From Cylicocyclus nassatus (taxonomy: Eukaryota > Nematoda > Chromadorea > Rhabditida > Strongylidae): a stretch of 64,000 nucleotides of DNA. Under the pieces are notes generated by a model. That model was not told where the DNA came from. It worked only from the letters and a program-made list of their open reading frames with translations, and searched no databases. Where the stretch lies: positions 7,720,347 to 7,784,346 of the forward strand of contig CATQJL010000316.1 of assembly GCA_958299035.1 (NCBI GenBank). The letters are read 5' to 3'. Shown here piece by piece: positions 1 through 13,800 of the stretch. Position numbers and translations under genes: made by a program. Each line of letters starts with the position of its first letter. Positions within the stretch are counted from its first letter, which is position 1.

Positions 1-3000
1 ACGATACTACTACAAATTACATTATGTAAAAAGTTTTGAAAAGCTTATGTGTCCTGATGCACCTGTTGAGTTTGCACCAACACCAGAGAAAATGGGTTGG
101 TTCGGAGCATGAATATCAGAGTTTATATAAGTTTACAGCTAATTTTCAGAAGGCTCAAAAATCTATCTATAATGAAAAAAGTGAATCAAGCCTTTGCCTC
201 TCCTCCTTTTCTGTCAAAAATAGTGAAAACACGCATTGATAGATATCGCGCTTTAGTCACAAGCGTAATAGGGCGTCCTTTGAACTATGTGGCGACATTC
301 GCATTCGACATTTGCTAAATTATTGTAGGCTACGATTTGTTTATATATCGGACTTTTCGACGCTCTGGACTCCACAATGGTACCATTCTCAATTATAGAG
401 CCTTCAATCAATTGAAAATTTTTTCTGCTTTCTATTGTACAAGTACTTCAAAATGTGCTCTTCTTGCTTTTATGTGGTTGAGTTGAGTGAATAAAGGGTC
501 TTTTCAGCCGATTTCCATGTTAAAGGTACTTCGCAAAATTTTGCGAAGTCTTGGAAGACTTCGTTTCCAAAAATGATCCAGACCAACGCTGCCTGGCCCT
601 GTTAGCTCTCAGACATTTTCAAAATTCGAAAGTTCAAAGAAAGTGAGAGAAATAAGCTACATAACATAGGCTTTACCTACACAATAATGGTTCCATCAAT
701 TGTACATAGCCTATGTGCTACATTCTCTGATCGCATCCTATTGTGTCACAGTAAATTTTCTGAAAGAATTCACCATTCTTCTCGTAATGCACATGCAAAT
801 TGGACATTTTTAGGATATTTAGAAGTCACTATCAATTTCTTAGGTAGTTAAAATTGCCTTGAAAACAAAAATTGCTAGAAATCGTGCTAATGGTGAGAAA
901 GAGTGGAAAGAAATAGTGTGGGATGCGCTCTAAATTATGTTCTGCCGTCGGATGAATTGTAGAATATTGCCGTTTACGAAAATGCCAAAAGTTATTCTTA
1001 TTCTGGCATTCATCGAACTTACCAGGAACTATGAGTATTTTTTCCGCACTCTGCATAAGTAACGACAGCACCATATCAAATGCCTCATTTTAGCGGCTTT
1101 CGAAGAAGTTCACTTTCAAAAGTTCTCTTCGCTGTACGATGAAGGAAAAGAAACGCAATTTTTCACATGAGTAATGTTCATAATTGTGCAGAGATCTTGG
1201 CGAAAAGTTTAAAAGGAGAAGCTACCGCAAACCTCATTGCGTAAACGGGCGCTAGCTTAGGATATTTGAATTTAGAAGATTGTGCTGTTGCCGCGAGGAC
1301 TTCTGGGAAAATCAAAAAAGATTCTTTGTGTTTCGAAAGCTGAAAGGTAAAAATTTCACATTTTTTTTCGCAGTACGTCTCGCGAAACATTTTCGGAAAT
1401 CTAGATTTAGGCGTCACTTCTCAATTGACCATACGTCAAATAAGCAATTTCGTGCTATCTACTGCTGCGCTGTAGGTAGCATTTGCTCAAGATGCAAGTT
1501 CCATTAAAACATTTCACTCTTTAGCCTAGAAATCTATATCATTAAAATGATGTAATAGTGCGCGATGAATTGCGATGAGTGGATTGATTGCGAATTTTTT
1601 ATAACATGCAAGGATCATACGCGAGAAGAATTATTGCAATCCAAATTTAAACATCAGAAACGTTCATTAATTATTGAGCCCACCCAATAATTCATGTGGA
1701 ATTCGCATACGGTACGCAATCATCAGTACTCTGAATTTCTGAACTTCGCGTCTGGGTTGATTTCCTATTTAAGGTGCTCAACGTATGTCGTCAAACAGAA
1801 CGGGTCGACGACTTTGCTAATCGCTTTTTGCCACTACAAGTAACTTATAGAGAGCGAATTTGTGCTGTATTGCTATTTTGTACATACATATATATATATT
1901 ATATTTTGTTTACTTTCTTCAAAAACTGCTTCAAAAAGAATCTGGATATCTTTTTCCCATTTATCGGCTGCTCACTCATTGCTTATCGTCACTCCCAGAA
2001 AGTTTAGAATGTTAACAATGCGCAAATCTCCACTCGCACTAGGGTCAAAACGAGAAAAGGGTTAAAGATGTCAAGCTACATCTTTGTGCAAAAGTTTGCT
2101 TGTCGAGCACTTATGTCTTTCAATAATATATAGTTCTACGTTTATCGGTCATCTGCGTTCATATTATAATGCGCTCTGAATGTTTACGATTTGCTGCTTC
2201 CGCTGCTAGACATTTCTAGGAGCTTTCCCATGCAAGATTGCTCATGAAAAAAAGAAAAGACTACTGTAGAGACAAAGCACGCAAGACAAAGCAGCAGTAA
2301 AATTTTTATCTTTCTCTCTCAGCTTATAAAGCAGGTGACATAGCAAACATCCGACAACTTTGTATATTGAGCCTTTACTCTGACAATAAGGCACGACTTT
2401 TCGTACTTCTTCATAATCATTATCCCTTTGCGCTAAGTTATCACTCAGCGTAAAGGGCTAAGTAGTAAGTTAGCGGCCTAGAGCTGAAAGAGAGTCATAA
2501 CAGCCACTATTCACGCAAATTTGTTATTAATGATTCCAAAAAAGCATTCCTTCGGATCACCTGCAGTAAGCAGCAACAAAGATTGTCTAAAAAAGTAGAT
2601 ACAAAATCATCAGATGCAAGCAGCAACAAAACTTTAGTAATTCTCAAATGGTCTGAAGTTAGAAATCCCCGCTTAATCATTTTTATCTTCATTTTCCTTA
2701 TCGTCCTCTGCTTTGTATTGACGAAAGGAAAAACAAGCAATATGCTAGTTACCTTTTGCTGAGAATTTCGAAGAACAAATTCTGGTTTTAAAAGGCATAA
2801 CTACTGACATTGTATGCACTTTTGCAATGGAGGACTTGCATTCATATATAGGGTGACTAGAGTAAATAAACACACTAACGCTGAAATGTCATTTTTCCAG
2901 TCGTTTTGGTAAAATTTCGCTTCGTACCTTCTGCTTTCGCCGTCCATCTCCACTGCAATTTATGAAGCTGCTTATATATGAGGAGTGTGTATGTCCAAAT

Positions 3001-3564
3001 GCGCGCGTTTCGGCAGTCCTCATGATTCGTTCTCCACGAAAGCAAAGGCTTTAGACCCCGGAAGTTTTGTCAGTTTGAGAGAAAGTGTCGCGGAGGATCT
3101 CATAGTTGAGTTTCGAAAGGGAACACTACAAAATTGAACTTCTCTCTTGCTTCTCTTAGTTAGTGAAAGCCGATCAATATGCGCTTTTCGACCGTCTTTC
3201 ATGTGAACACCGTTATATGTACACCGTTTGTAGGTGACGCCTACGTCAAGCTTGCTCTTTCAAAATTGGAGGATATGCAAACGTAGGTCTTCACAGGATT
3301 GCGGCAATGGTCCGCAGTAAACTTCCGTCGGCCTAGGTTCAGCTGAATCAAGCGTGAAAAGATTGCGTAAAAATCGCCTCAGCTTTTCCTCGAACGAGCT
3401 GATGACCTGTAGCCGTATTCCAGCGATAAGGTGTATCCGACTCCATACTATAAATACTTTGAGATATAAATCATCTCCAAAAAGCCGGACGCATTTAGGG
3501 GTAACATAAACGGTATTTTACTTCGAGGTAATTTTATCTCTGAGGTACAATGCGTATCAATTGC
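1..3564. other. Intergenic, no gene supported
   Basis: AT-rich DNA with only short open frames (80 codons or fewer), none with recognisable protein character or paired splice sites. The only local structure I see is a small hairpin at 2,424-2,457, where CCCTTTGCGCT is answered by AGCGTAAAGGG. Confidence 0.5.
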
Positions 3565-3775
3565 AATGTCGGGTGCACCTGCACCTCCACTCCCGCGTGG
3601 GACTCCGCACCTCGTCCGCCAACATGCTCTCTTATCATACGAATCGATTGAGGCTCCGCCATTCACACGCTCGCAGTAGGGAAGTGATCAAAGAGCATGT
3701 TCACAAATGAGGTGCGGAGTCTAGGCGAAGCAGTCGCGCGGGAACAGTGGTGCTATTGCCTTCGACGCTGCAGTT
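3565..3775. repeat. Foldback (MITE-like) element
   Basis: The left arm contains GGGACTCCGCACCTC and AACATGCTCT. The right arm contains their complements, AGAGCATGTT and GAGGTGCGGAGTC, in reverse order around a spacer of about 50 nt. The arms are imperfect and no target-site duplication could be defined. It is GC-richer than its surroundings, as several other foldback elements here are. Class unassigned. Confidence 0.6.
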
Positions 3776-5359
3776 GATAAGCTTTGTAGCCCATTTGTGA
3801 ATACAGGATAATGGCTTTTCCTGGGTCAATTTATACTTGAGGTATACTTTACTCTTAAGATCAAACGTACCTTGTTGAGCTTCAAATAAGAATTCACTTC
3901 CAAGGTATATTCTGACTTCAAAGTGTGTGTGTGTACAATCCTTGTAGATGAGAATCGCTTTGTAGGCATGCGCGCTGAAGAAAGAACAACTTTGAAATTG
4001 TGTACGGTGTAGTAAAATCGTGTAGTCAAACGTACAGTGCTGGCCATAGCTATAACGCTACCCCAAAAATCACGGTAATTTGCCCTGTCTTTGATAAAAT
4101 TGCCTGAAAAACCACTATCCTGTGTGTATACCATTATTATACCAGCGTCCAAAACGGCTCCCAATTTCATAGATATTGTCCGGAGAAATAGTGAAAAATT
4201 TGAAAAAACCTGCTCTGAAGGCTGCTCACAGCTATAAGGTCACCTCCTCTTTTCAAGCAATACTACAGTCTTTCAACCTAGAATTTTTTATACGGTTACA
4301 GCACCAAAATGTGAAACATTTGTATACTTAGAAGCTATCGCCATTCTGAAAGTAAGTTCAAGCTGCATTATTTACCCTAATTTCACGTGTACAAGGCGCT
4401 GGGAATTTTTTTTCTAAAATCCGCCAGCCCAAACACGCCACAATACTTCGCGGCCAAGAAACCTTATACCGGGCTCCGTATTGCCTGAGAGAATTGAATG
4501 GTTAAGGTTTGCTTTCCGAAACACATTGAAGCGGTTGAGCGGCTTGTTTGAAAAATCGAAAAAGGTGCGCCTTGTACGCGTGAAATTAGGGTACTTCAAA
4601 ATGCATACAAAGTCTCATTTTTCCAAAAAAACTGCTAGTTCATTGAGTCATGTACTTAGTTGATTAGGGTGAAGGTATTAGGACTTGCTGAGCTTTGAAA
4701 TGAATGCGGTGAAAGGCGCTTGAGTCAACTTTGCACAGTCGCTGATACTGTTGGTGCCTCAACCAACCAAGGGTGTAGCACGGTTTTAAGCCACAGAACT
4801 CGACTGAAGCGCCAAAACTTCTGGCCGGAAGCTGACATCTTGTTTGCATGGCGAGCATTCGGCAAAGACGCAACTGTAACGTTGGAGTTAAAATGCTTCA
4901 TATCCAGTTCAGTTGTGCGCAGTAGATCCAACATGACTTGAGATTTTGGTCCTTTTGCCTCCTCATCGAGTCAAATCTTGTGGAACTATTGGAACCACTA
5001 AAATTTAAAGTTTTGATCGCTTTTTCTTCTGGAATGAGTGGTGAGAGTGGGGCATGATCACCAACAGTGTGCTACACATCTTTGATGGACCAGCGCTTGA
5101 AGCGAAACCGGAGTTTTAAAAAACTTGATGATGTCCCGGTCCTTCTTTTATGGGTTGCAAATAGCTGTTTGTTTCTTTCTCCGTAGGCACCCGAAATTGT
5201 GGAATTTTGCGCAGATGTCCATGTCTTTACCTATCTTTGTGTTTCTCTAAAGAACTGGGCAAACCGGCACCAAATCCATGACGTCGCGAATTCTGCGAAA
5301 AGGCGATTGTTACACGTCAAACGCATGCTCGCCTATTATGCACGTCGCCCGTGCTACCA
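3776..5359. other. Intergenic with one inverted repeat
   Basis: No gene can be supported. A clear inverted repeat of about 27 bp, TACCCTAATTTCACGTGTAC and onward at 4,373-4,399, is complemented at 4,567-4,593, so 4,373-4,593 is probably a small foldback element of about 220 bp. A Tc1-like end motif (ACAGTGCTGGCCA, near 4,035) has no convincing partner. The remainder is unremarkable. Confidence 0.45.
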
Positions 5360-5530
5360 TTTGATTCAACTGGCTTGGCTTCGGGAAGGCGGGGCTCCGT
5401 GACCTGATTAAGGCTAGCTAGTGATCAGAGAGCACCCGCGCGGGAGAGGCGCAGGTGCGTCGCGGGCGCGAGCGGCCTTTATTACGTCACAAAGTGCCAC
5501 CATCCCGAAGCCAAGCCAGTTGAATCAAAG
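5360..5530. repeat. Foldback element, about 50-bp arms
   Basis: The left arm begins TTTGATTCAACTGGCTTGGC and the right arm ends with its exact complement. After about 28 identical bases the arms diverge to an imperfect match toward the centre (GGGAAGGCGGGG against GGGATGGTGGC). It is a non-coding MITE-like palindrome with no determinable target duplication. Confidence 0.65.
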
Positions 5531-6390
5531 GTTACTTGTCCGGCGCGACGCATCGGTGACTGTCTTTTGCTGGACCATATCTAGATCAGCAAAATCGCCG
5601 CGATTTTTGCCCATCTTCAGCTAATTCACGTCGCTCATTTGATGTGAGGACACAATGGCATCGTCACTGGGGGGTGCTTTTCTAGAAGGTTTTAAAATCT
5701 TTCGTTACTGTTTGAGCGTGAATTATTAAGTAGGAGTTTCAGATTAATCCAGTTCTTTGCAAGAGTGCATTTTTCTATGATCCAATGCTTTCGTACCTAT
5801 TCAAATTCGTCGACATTGTTCGATTTTTTTGTGGCACTAGACGTTCGAAGATTTAGTACAACAATTCATTCAAAAGATCATATCAAAATCGTTAACGACC
5901 TATTACAACTTCACCCATATACTTTTTGATCAAAGATGCCTACTGGTACAATTAGGATGCTTGTAAGTCTGAACATCAATCACTGCACAACAGTGGCGTA
6001 CCCAGGATTCCCGTTCGGCGGAGGGGGGGAGGGGAGCAGAAATTTTTTTCGTGAAGGTGCTTGGCGTCAGCCACGCACTTCGAAAACTTTTTGGGATGCT
6101 TTCCAGAATTTTTGCGGGCCTCGCCCCGAAATTTCTTTGCAAGGCTAATTTGAATTCTTATATTTTTTAAGAAATTGTTTTCAATTATTTACAGGTAAAA
6201 ACAAGTCGCTAGCACATTTTTTAACACATTTGCAACCATTCTCGGGGGGGGGGGGGGGGAGGGGGAGAGGGAGGAGGAGAGGGAAGCGGAGGTATGCTTG
6301 CCCATGTTCAAACTATTAGAAATCCCGTCGCGCGTTTTCGCCGTTAAACGCTAGCAGATCGCGACGATTTCATCGCCTAAAGACAGTGGA
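5531..6390. other. Intergenic; decayed repeat and G-tract
   Basis: The segment at about 5,990-6,150 starts CAGTGGCGTACCCAGGATTC followed by a G-rich run. That is the look of a dispersed repeat end, but no complementary end is present. A run of 16 consecutive G at 6,244-6,259 opens a purine-only stretch to about 6,292. No gene is visible. Confidence 0.5.
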
Positions 6391-6674
6391 TCGGCAAAAT
6401 GGACCCCTGTCAGATTTTGGTAGGTAAAGGTAGTAGATCCCCGAGTACACCACATCCCCAACCCCATTCTCAATTCATGCTCTAAGTTCTGAAAAAAGTG
6501 CCTCAAAACTCCACCAATGACGCCCACTCAATGCAAGCGGGCTGGGCTGGTGGAGTTTTGAAGTGCGTTTTCAGAACTGAACGCAAGTATTGGGGGAGGG
6601 GGGGGGGGGAGCACGGTTTACTTGGGGGTCTACTACCTAACGCTACCAAAATCTGACTAGAGTCCATTTTGCCG
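6391..6674. repeat. Foldback MITE, about 125-bp arms
   Basis: The arms run CGGCAAAATGG..CAGATTTTGG on the left, answered by CCAAAATCTGACTAGAGTCC..CCATTTTGCCG on the right. The match continues inward (GTTCTGAAAA..CAAAACTCCACCA against TGGTGGAGTTTTG..TTTTCAGAAC) to a spacer of about 28 nt. The element is nearly all hairpin. An oligo-G run is embedded at about 6,594-6,610. It contains no coding sequence. Confidence 0.75.
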
Positions 6675-6699
6675 CCTTTAATGTATGTACGGCTCTTGA

Positions 6700-7120
6700 A
6701 GGCAGTGGTTCGGAAAATGGTGAGTGGGGAATTTTCACAACTACATGACCTTCTGGACCAGCTGAGTCAGCTACTGTGCTTGAAAGGTTAAAAAGTTCTC
6801 ATTTGGCGTTTTCCGACCTTGGAGATTGTTGGAGAAGCGGGGCGAGGAATTCCGTCAACTGTATCGTATTGATTGTCTGGGCTGATCAGCCAATTGCCGC
6901 GAAAGCAGGTGAAGCTACAGTATCCTGCAGTCACTCGCTGGTTATGGTGAGAATCCCTTACCTCCCCCCCCCCTCTCCAGCAATCTGCAAGGCCGGTAAA
7001 CTCCAAAAAAAAACAACGCTTTTTTGATTCAAGCGCAGTACCTGATACCTGACTTAGCTGGTTCTGAAAGCCATGTAGCTGTAAAAAGCCCCCAGTCGCG
7101 ATTTTTCCGAGTAACTGCCT
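6700..7120. mobile_element. piggyBac-like MITE, copy A (TTAA type)
   Basis: The ends are AGGCAGTGGTTCGGAAAAT at 6,700 and the complement of AGGCAGTTACTCGGAAAAAT ending at 7,120. They are flanked by TTGA (6,696-6,699, a decayed TTAA) and TTAA (7,121-7,124). TTAA target sites are characteristic of piggyBac-type transposases. There is no coding capacity. It shares its right-hand TTAA with copy B. Confidence 0.7.
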
Positions 7121-7124
7121 TTAA

Positions 7125-7498
7125 AGGCAGCGTCCAGGCAGTTCGGATGAGGGTTCTTTTGTTTACCTCTTATATTTCCCGCTAATTTCGAAAATGCAGC
7201 TTGGAGAGCACGAAAACGTCGAAAATGAGCTATTGTGGAAGTATTTGAAACTGGACGTCTTCCGCCAAGGTTAAGAGGCAGAGTTGTTGTAAAACCCTAC
7301 GGCTTGACTATGTGCGATATGCGCGCTCTGACTTGTCGAACTAACTCATCCTGGTCGTCAGGTCAGCGCCGATCGCCACTTCTGAAGCGGCTTTTTTTTG
7401 CTTCAGAAGCAAATTGGTGCAGTGCCACTTGGATGCAAGCTTTACCAGGTTGGGCGAATCTGTTTTTATAAGCTTTCGTATCCGGCCGGACGCTGCCT
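7125..7498. mobile_element. piggyBac-like MITE, copy B (TTAA type)
   Basis: The left end AGGCAGCGTCC directly follows the TTAA that ends copy A. The right end GGACGCTGCCT at 7,488-7,498 is its complement and is followed by TTGA (7,499-7,502). It is 374 bp and non-coding. A small hairpin lies inside (CTTCTGAAGC.. against GCTTCAGAAG, about 7,379-7,409). Same terminal family as the element at 19,677. Confidence 0.7.
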
Positions 7499-7502
7499 TT
7501 GA

Positions 7503-10500
7503 GTTGATATTGACTTCCTAGTAATAGAGAGGCGGACTCTTGATGGTCAGCAGAGATCAGGACCTGAACACAGGGCACCGCACGCGGTGGTATCAGCGCA
7601 GTTTCACCTGCCTTAATAGAAAGCTGCTCGTTCACAAGTGACTTACGGGGTTTCTTTTCTTCAACTTCTCAAAACACACGAATGCGTATGTCCAAATGTT
7701 GTAAAGCCCCTAATTGCTTTCCCGAGCGATTAATCCTTTCATTGTTCGAAGTCGTTAAAGGTCGAGAAAGCATCTAAATGCGAAAGTGTATGAGAGTAAA
7801 CTGAGATGCAATAATTACGGCATCATCGCGAGGCATTTATGTACAAGTTTCTCAACTCCTCCATTGTTTTCAATATTGTAGTGAGTTTGGATCATGACTT
7901 CATAATTGACTTGAAAATAAGTTTGAAGAAGTGTGCGCCCTCACTGTCGCCTACAGCATGCTTATGGTAAGCTTCGAGACCCAATGTCTGCGATCCTTCC
8001 ACTTGTTGATGTTTGCAGCAAAGCACTGCCTTAGATTTTACCAGCTCATTGGTATCATCCACATGGAGGACAAAACCTGAAGTACTCATATCACTTCACG
8101 AGTGCACCTTTGCCATAGAAGTTTATGTTCACAACCTTCAAAAGAGCGAGTATTGCACTGGCAAGGTCTCTTTAGAATTGCTGACTCAAGTTTTTTCGTG
8201 ACTGCATTGAGTGCTCCGTCAGATCTTGCACCTTGACTACTACAAAATATGCTCCGCCGCACTAAAACTCAATGGGGTATTTAGCTTGAAAAGAAACCAG
8301 GCTAAGTGGCCTTTGCACCGTCTAACTGATAAACCGCATGAGAGGGTAGAGAGGTATGGAATGGGCTTTGCGTACTGTAGTTTTCGCACTAGTATGGAAA
8401 ACGCGAGCTGTAGTAATGATCTTAGCAGTCGTTTGCGAAGCCTCAGCCACGACTTTAAAGCCAGCTAAAGCTTCGCAGTATAAAGCGGATCATCTTATCG
8501 TTACTCTGGGATAACATAAGAAATTTCAAGCACATAGCGCCATTGTTTGTTTGCCATCTCGGACAATTTCCGCGAAGATTTCGAGAGTTCGTGTAGATGG
8601 CTTGTAAGCACGCCGACTTTTTACAAATTCTATAGCAGATTTAAGGGTGTAAAAAATTTAGGGAACATCGAGGCTACTGCATTAGATCTGACGCAACTTT
8701 TCAAAGAAGGTTAGTTGGAGCAGCGCTTCTGGCTTAGAGTAAAAATTTTAGATCTTGCTTTCTCTAAGAGAAGATTTGATTCTAGAAAGCATGAAACCGC
8801 TAGTAACTCCTACAACAGCGATGAGCTATTGGTGATTCTTCTGCGCTGCAAATCCAAACCGAAGCCAGCTTTATCAAGTAGCCAGAGACAGGGTATTTTA
8901 TGGTAGAATGCTGTATCTAACGATTCGAAGTATGCAAAGCTTCGTAAACTATGATACCTCCATCGAAATGGTGTAAGATAAAGACTATTAGTGCATACCT
9001 CAAAATTTTTGGTCATTCAGCCTTTTCCATCTAAATTCTACTAAGTTCTTTCAAAAGTTCTGTCCGTTTGTTCGAACGATGATAAACTTTTATGTGACAG
9101 AGAACTGAGTTCACTCAATGCAGCATTTTCTTTCCGAATGTTGCATGAACCGCAATCTTTCACTAAACGGTTGTTGAAGAGTAGGTAAATAAGAACGGGG
9201 AAATTTTGAATTATATGATACTGCCTATAGAAGCTTCTAATCTGCCTTCTGCAGCTTTACGAAATCATTTGAGAAATCTCGGTCTTGATAAAGTCATAAA
9301 ACACATAATCACAGCAAAAACACGGAAACTTTTGGATTTCTTGTTCAATCCTAATCGTTTTCGTAAGAAACAATTTCTTGATTTTGGTTCTTTTACTCAC
9401 CTCTCCCTAAATCTGGCCGGAAAGCTTGCAAATAAACAGTTACTGACGTCAGAAACTTGATCTAGGTTTGAAATGTAACCAAAGGTTTAGTTTACTCTAC
9501 ATCACAGTTACTAACCTTTCTGAAGTGTTAGTATAAAATTCTCCAAAGTTCAAGGAATATCTAGCATATATATCGTGCTGTTCAGAAACCATCGTGGTAA
9601 CTTTTCCAATACAGCATAGATCGGAAAGATGTGCTTATTGTGGTGAAAGAAGAGAATGATACCCTTGTCGTTTGTCGCCCAAAATTGCATAGGTTTTTGT
9701 GAATGATGAAAGCAGACAAAACTTTTGAGCAACCCAATATTACAAGCAATCAGTTGAGATCAAGCTCTAGAAAAAGCGAGAAAGGTTGATGAGGAAGAAA
9801 GCATCAGCGTTGACGACAAAATGGTTCACAACGATAACTAAACATGTTCTCGATTATTTGTTGTAGTTAAGCTCATTTGTATATCGTAAAACTTACAAAA
9901 CACCTTAACACAAAGATTCTAATCGTAAAAGAAGGTGTACAAAACACCTAATTCAAAGGTTCTAACTACACTTTTTTAACTGACAGTAATCTGAACTGGT
10001 TTTCTCACACACACTCGATGAACTGAAATCACCACTTCTTTCGTTTAGAAATGCAAATTTTCTTGATTTATCGTCGTTTTTATTACGACTCTGTGTAAAT
10101 TAACATTTCTAGCACCATAATTTGGAAAGAAGTGATTATAATTTCAAAATTTGGATTGAAAACTTGAACGTCCTTTTCCATTTCTCTCTTCTCCCAAGAT
10201 TAAAGACCTTAGTCACAGTGACTTCCCGGTTCTAGTCTCACTTTAAAAATCCTACTGTATTCTAAAGACTTGCAAAAGTGGAGTCTTTTGAACAAACGGA
10301 ATCGATCGAACAGCAAAAAAAGTAAGATGGAGTGGCTAGACTTTCATGAGACTGGTTTCGGTAGAATAAATCCGTCTAAGATTGATACATTACCAGATTT
10401 ATTTTATAACAAGGGACGTTCCTACTTCAGGCATAGTGTTGTTTCTAAGAATTCATATGACTGACGAGACTTGTTTTAGAACTCGATATGTCAGTATTTC

Positions 10501-10849
10501 ATTTTCCTCTGTTTAGATGTATGGCAACAAGAGTCCAATCATATTTTTTTCTGCTGACATTTGTTCGGCAATTCCTTATCATCAGCCCATCTGCCGTTGC
10601 GGCCTAACGAGGCCTGGACAAGAACTGCGGTAGATAGGCCCGTTTTTCGTGATTGTGACAGGCTTGTAGGCATGCAAGGCCTTATCATCTCGTGCGACCT
10701 TCGCACATACACTTTGCTTTATCAACTCTGAAATTTTGCCTTTACGCAACAATTCATTATTACAGAAAACTATTTTGTTTGGTTCTTAGTGGGGACCCAG
10801 ATATTTTGTTTAATTGCTGAAAAACACTGCTCCCAAAGAAGCTTTCAAC
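7503..10849. other. Intergenic, upstream of the + strand ZIP gene
   Basis: No gene can be supported. Open frames of up to 85 codons occur (for example 8,211-8,468 and 9,206-9,460) but lack flanking splice signals or family resemblance. A short direct repeat (ACAAAACACCTTAAC.. and ACAAAACACCTAATTC..) sits at about 9,893-9,975. Just upstream of the ZIP start codon there is an acceptor-like TTATTACAG at about 10,766. It could be a 5'-UTR or trans-splice acceptor, but this is inference. Confidence 0.45.
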
Positions 10850-13800
10850 ATGGAGTTGGTGCCTTTGAAATGCATCCTCTTAGCTGTAATGGCAATTGTT
10901 GTAATATTCTTCGGCTTGCTGCCAATAAAGGTAAGGCATCTCCTCGTCTTATGTTAGAAACTGAACTCACCAATGAATCTTTTAGATCCTTAAAGTGCTA
11001 AAAAATAAAAAAGGAAAAGTTGAACGAAATGCGTCGTTTATCATCTCACTGCTGTCTTGCTTTGCCGGTGGTGTATTTCTGGGCGTTTGCTTCCTGGACC
11101 TAATGGTAGACGCAATGTAAGATTTTCAATATTTCTATTTTTTAGAAGGAGCTACATCTACAATCAAGAGTTTGCGCGCTCGAAATCTACGGTACTATCT
11201 CAATAAATGTATGACAATTCAGAATTTTCTCAAAGCAAACACTATCAAATCCAAAACAGGGAATTTATTTTGAACAAGGACATAGAACAGCTTCTGTTGC
11301 TTTACATACGCGAAAATCTCTGCTTTGCAAGACAGACCAAAATATGTATATGGCTCACTATTGTTTGAATTAGAAGTTAATCACGACTTTGCGTTCTTTA
11401 GCGAGTTTCTTTCACTCATAGAGTCTGACCTGCCTTATTGGATAATTTGGAACTTAGTTATGAATTTGCTTTTTTGGCGGCTGCTATGCTATGCTTGGCG
11501 ATGCAAATGTATGCGATCAGCTTCTTAGGTTTTCTATTTTAAAAATCACGAACCCCGTCCAATGATATGAACTTATTATATGTTGAAGGCGTCAACTGCG
11601 AGAGTACGTTTGGTAATATATAAGTGCGTGTATGAAAGTTTAAGACGAATATGAGCATAAATGCAACTGCCTACGCGCATTGTTCTACTGTAGTCGACAC
11701 CAGAGAAGCATTAAAAACTCATCTTCCTTGTTTACCTGAAGCCTACTAACATCAGAATACGCTCATCTCATCTATGTTATCAATTATATATTTCTTTCAA
11801 AGAATAGCTCTCTCAAGTCTCTACCAATATCTCGTCTCTCAATTGCATGCATTGACATCAATGTTTATGATTGATGAGGTGAGGAGTATGCACACTAAAA
11901 AGTTGTGGTGCCGTGATATGACAAAAACTTCGATGAGATAATCAAAATAGTCATTTTTATTCACACCACCAGACTACGAAAATGTGAAGACGGTAATTCA
12001 AATTTTTTCTAAGGAATAAATGTTTATAGTGTATTATGGAAGAGAATAAGTGCTATATCTATTTCGGAAATCTTATTTTTATTTTATTATTGGTAAATTG
12101 GAAAAATGATTGTATTGCCTTACTCTCAATAACTGATGAACAAAAGGGGAAATAGGAGTAGCGGACGGGGTGAAACGCAGCAAAAGCTCTACTACATGAA
12201 TATTACATATAAATATGAAAACAACTATTTCTATGAAATGCTTAGTGACACTGAGAAATTTTGATTTAACAAAGAAATTTAGGGAGTCTTTTGCGGAATG
12301 GAAGGAAATGGCGGAAATGCACAGCGACTATCCGTTCGTGCCATTGTTCTTCATGGCTGGTTTTTTCATAGTGAACATCCTCGAAGAAATTGTAGGAAAG
12401 TTCTGCGGCCATGAACATGGAGTGTACGTTTCTACAATCGAAGTACCTCAAAAGTACAGTAAATCATTTTATAGGGAAGAGAGAAGACAGCATGCTGCAA
12501 CAGTTTCGATCTCAGGTGCTAACAATGATAATCTGGCAGATTGCGAAAGTGTAAGTTATAAGTGTCTCAGCGGTCCTCCTTTCTAAAGTGTGATTACAGA
12601 AATCATCATGCCCATCTTCAATAGAAGAAATAGATGACGAGGATACAGCTAGAAAAGTCGTAAAATCATTAACATTTGTTCTAGCACTATTATTTCATGC
12701 AAGCTTAGAGGGATTTGCTTTCGGTGTAATGGTTAGTTGACAATTCTAATTGAAGTTTTTTGAGTTAGAAATGTTATTCAACTTCATCAAAGAAGTTTGT
12801 GCTTTTTGGGATAACGGTCAATTCACAATTGTCTTTCATTAGAAAATTATTGTGGTGAAGTTTCACGAAAAGACCTTTTTGCACTCTTGAACATGCATAA
12901 GCTTGAATTATGCCAAAAGTGTTTTTTACGCTCTAGGTTCTGATGGCCTTAGCAGAGTATACCTGAGCCTTCTCAACCTCCTATTTCTTCAAATGTTTAA
13001 CTGACAGCAAGCTTATCCAAAGGTTTAGAAAGGACTCTGTTAGTTAACCATTTTCTATAATTTCAGCCAACCAAAGTCTCGGTGACTACTCTTTTCTGTG
13101 GCATCATCATACATAAAGCTGTGGTGGCTTTTTCGGTTGGAACGAAACTTACTGAAGCACATCCACGTAAACCTTGGGTGGTATTTGGCTTGATACTTCT
13201 CATAGCTCTCATTACTCCTGTTGGTGGAGCCATCGGAATCAGTGTTGAGGTATGAAATGTCTCCATTTCTACTTGACTCAATAACGAGTCGTTTAGAGCT
13301 CTGATATGGATGAATTGACTAAAAATGCTGTTTCCTGCATTCTTGTGAGTCTCTCGTTGGGAACCTTTATTCACATAACGTTCTTCGAGGTGAGTCAGCA
13401 TCCGCTTGTACTATTAAAGTCTAGGGCGGACAGTTCGATGTGTAAAAAAATTAAGTATAGCGGCTTTATGAGATGCTTTTGAAGTTTTTTGGTGCCGTCA
13501 AATTTGCAATAAACATATTGACTTGCTCACTAAATCGTCACAGTCATCTAAATTTATTTGTGAAACGTCCTACCAAGACAAGATCCTGCTTTTCTTCATG
13601 CGATAGTTTTACAACCCCGCTAAAAAAAATTTGATACCAAGCAACTTTTGAAAATGACTGTAACATTTTTGGATGTCACGTGAGCACTCATAGGACACGT
13701 ATTTTAGCGAATCTCTGTGCACCACCGTAGCCTTCCTGCTAATAAAAAATAGCAACGGTATGCGGTTATCAGTGTAGCGAAAGTTATCGTTATCGACCAC

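Noticed and set aside
3826..4170. 114-codon minus frame beside a Tc1-like ACAGTGCTGGCCA motif
   Set aside because: I could not find a matching opposite terminal repeat or any transposase motif.
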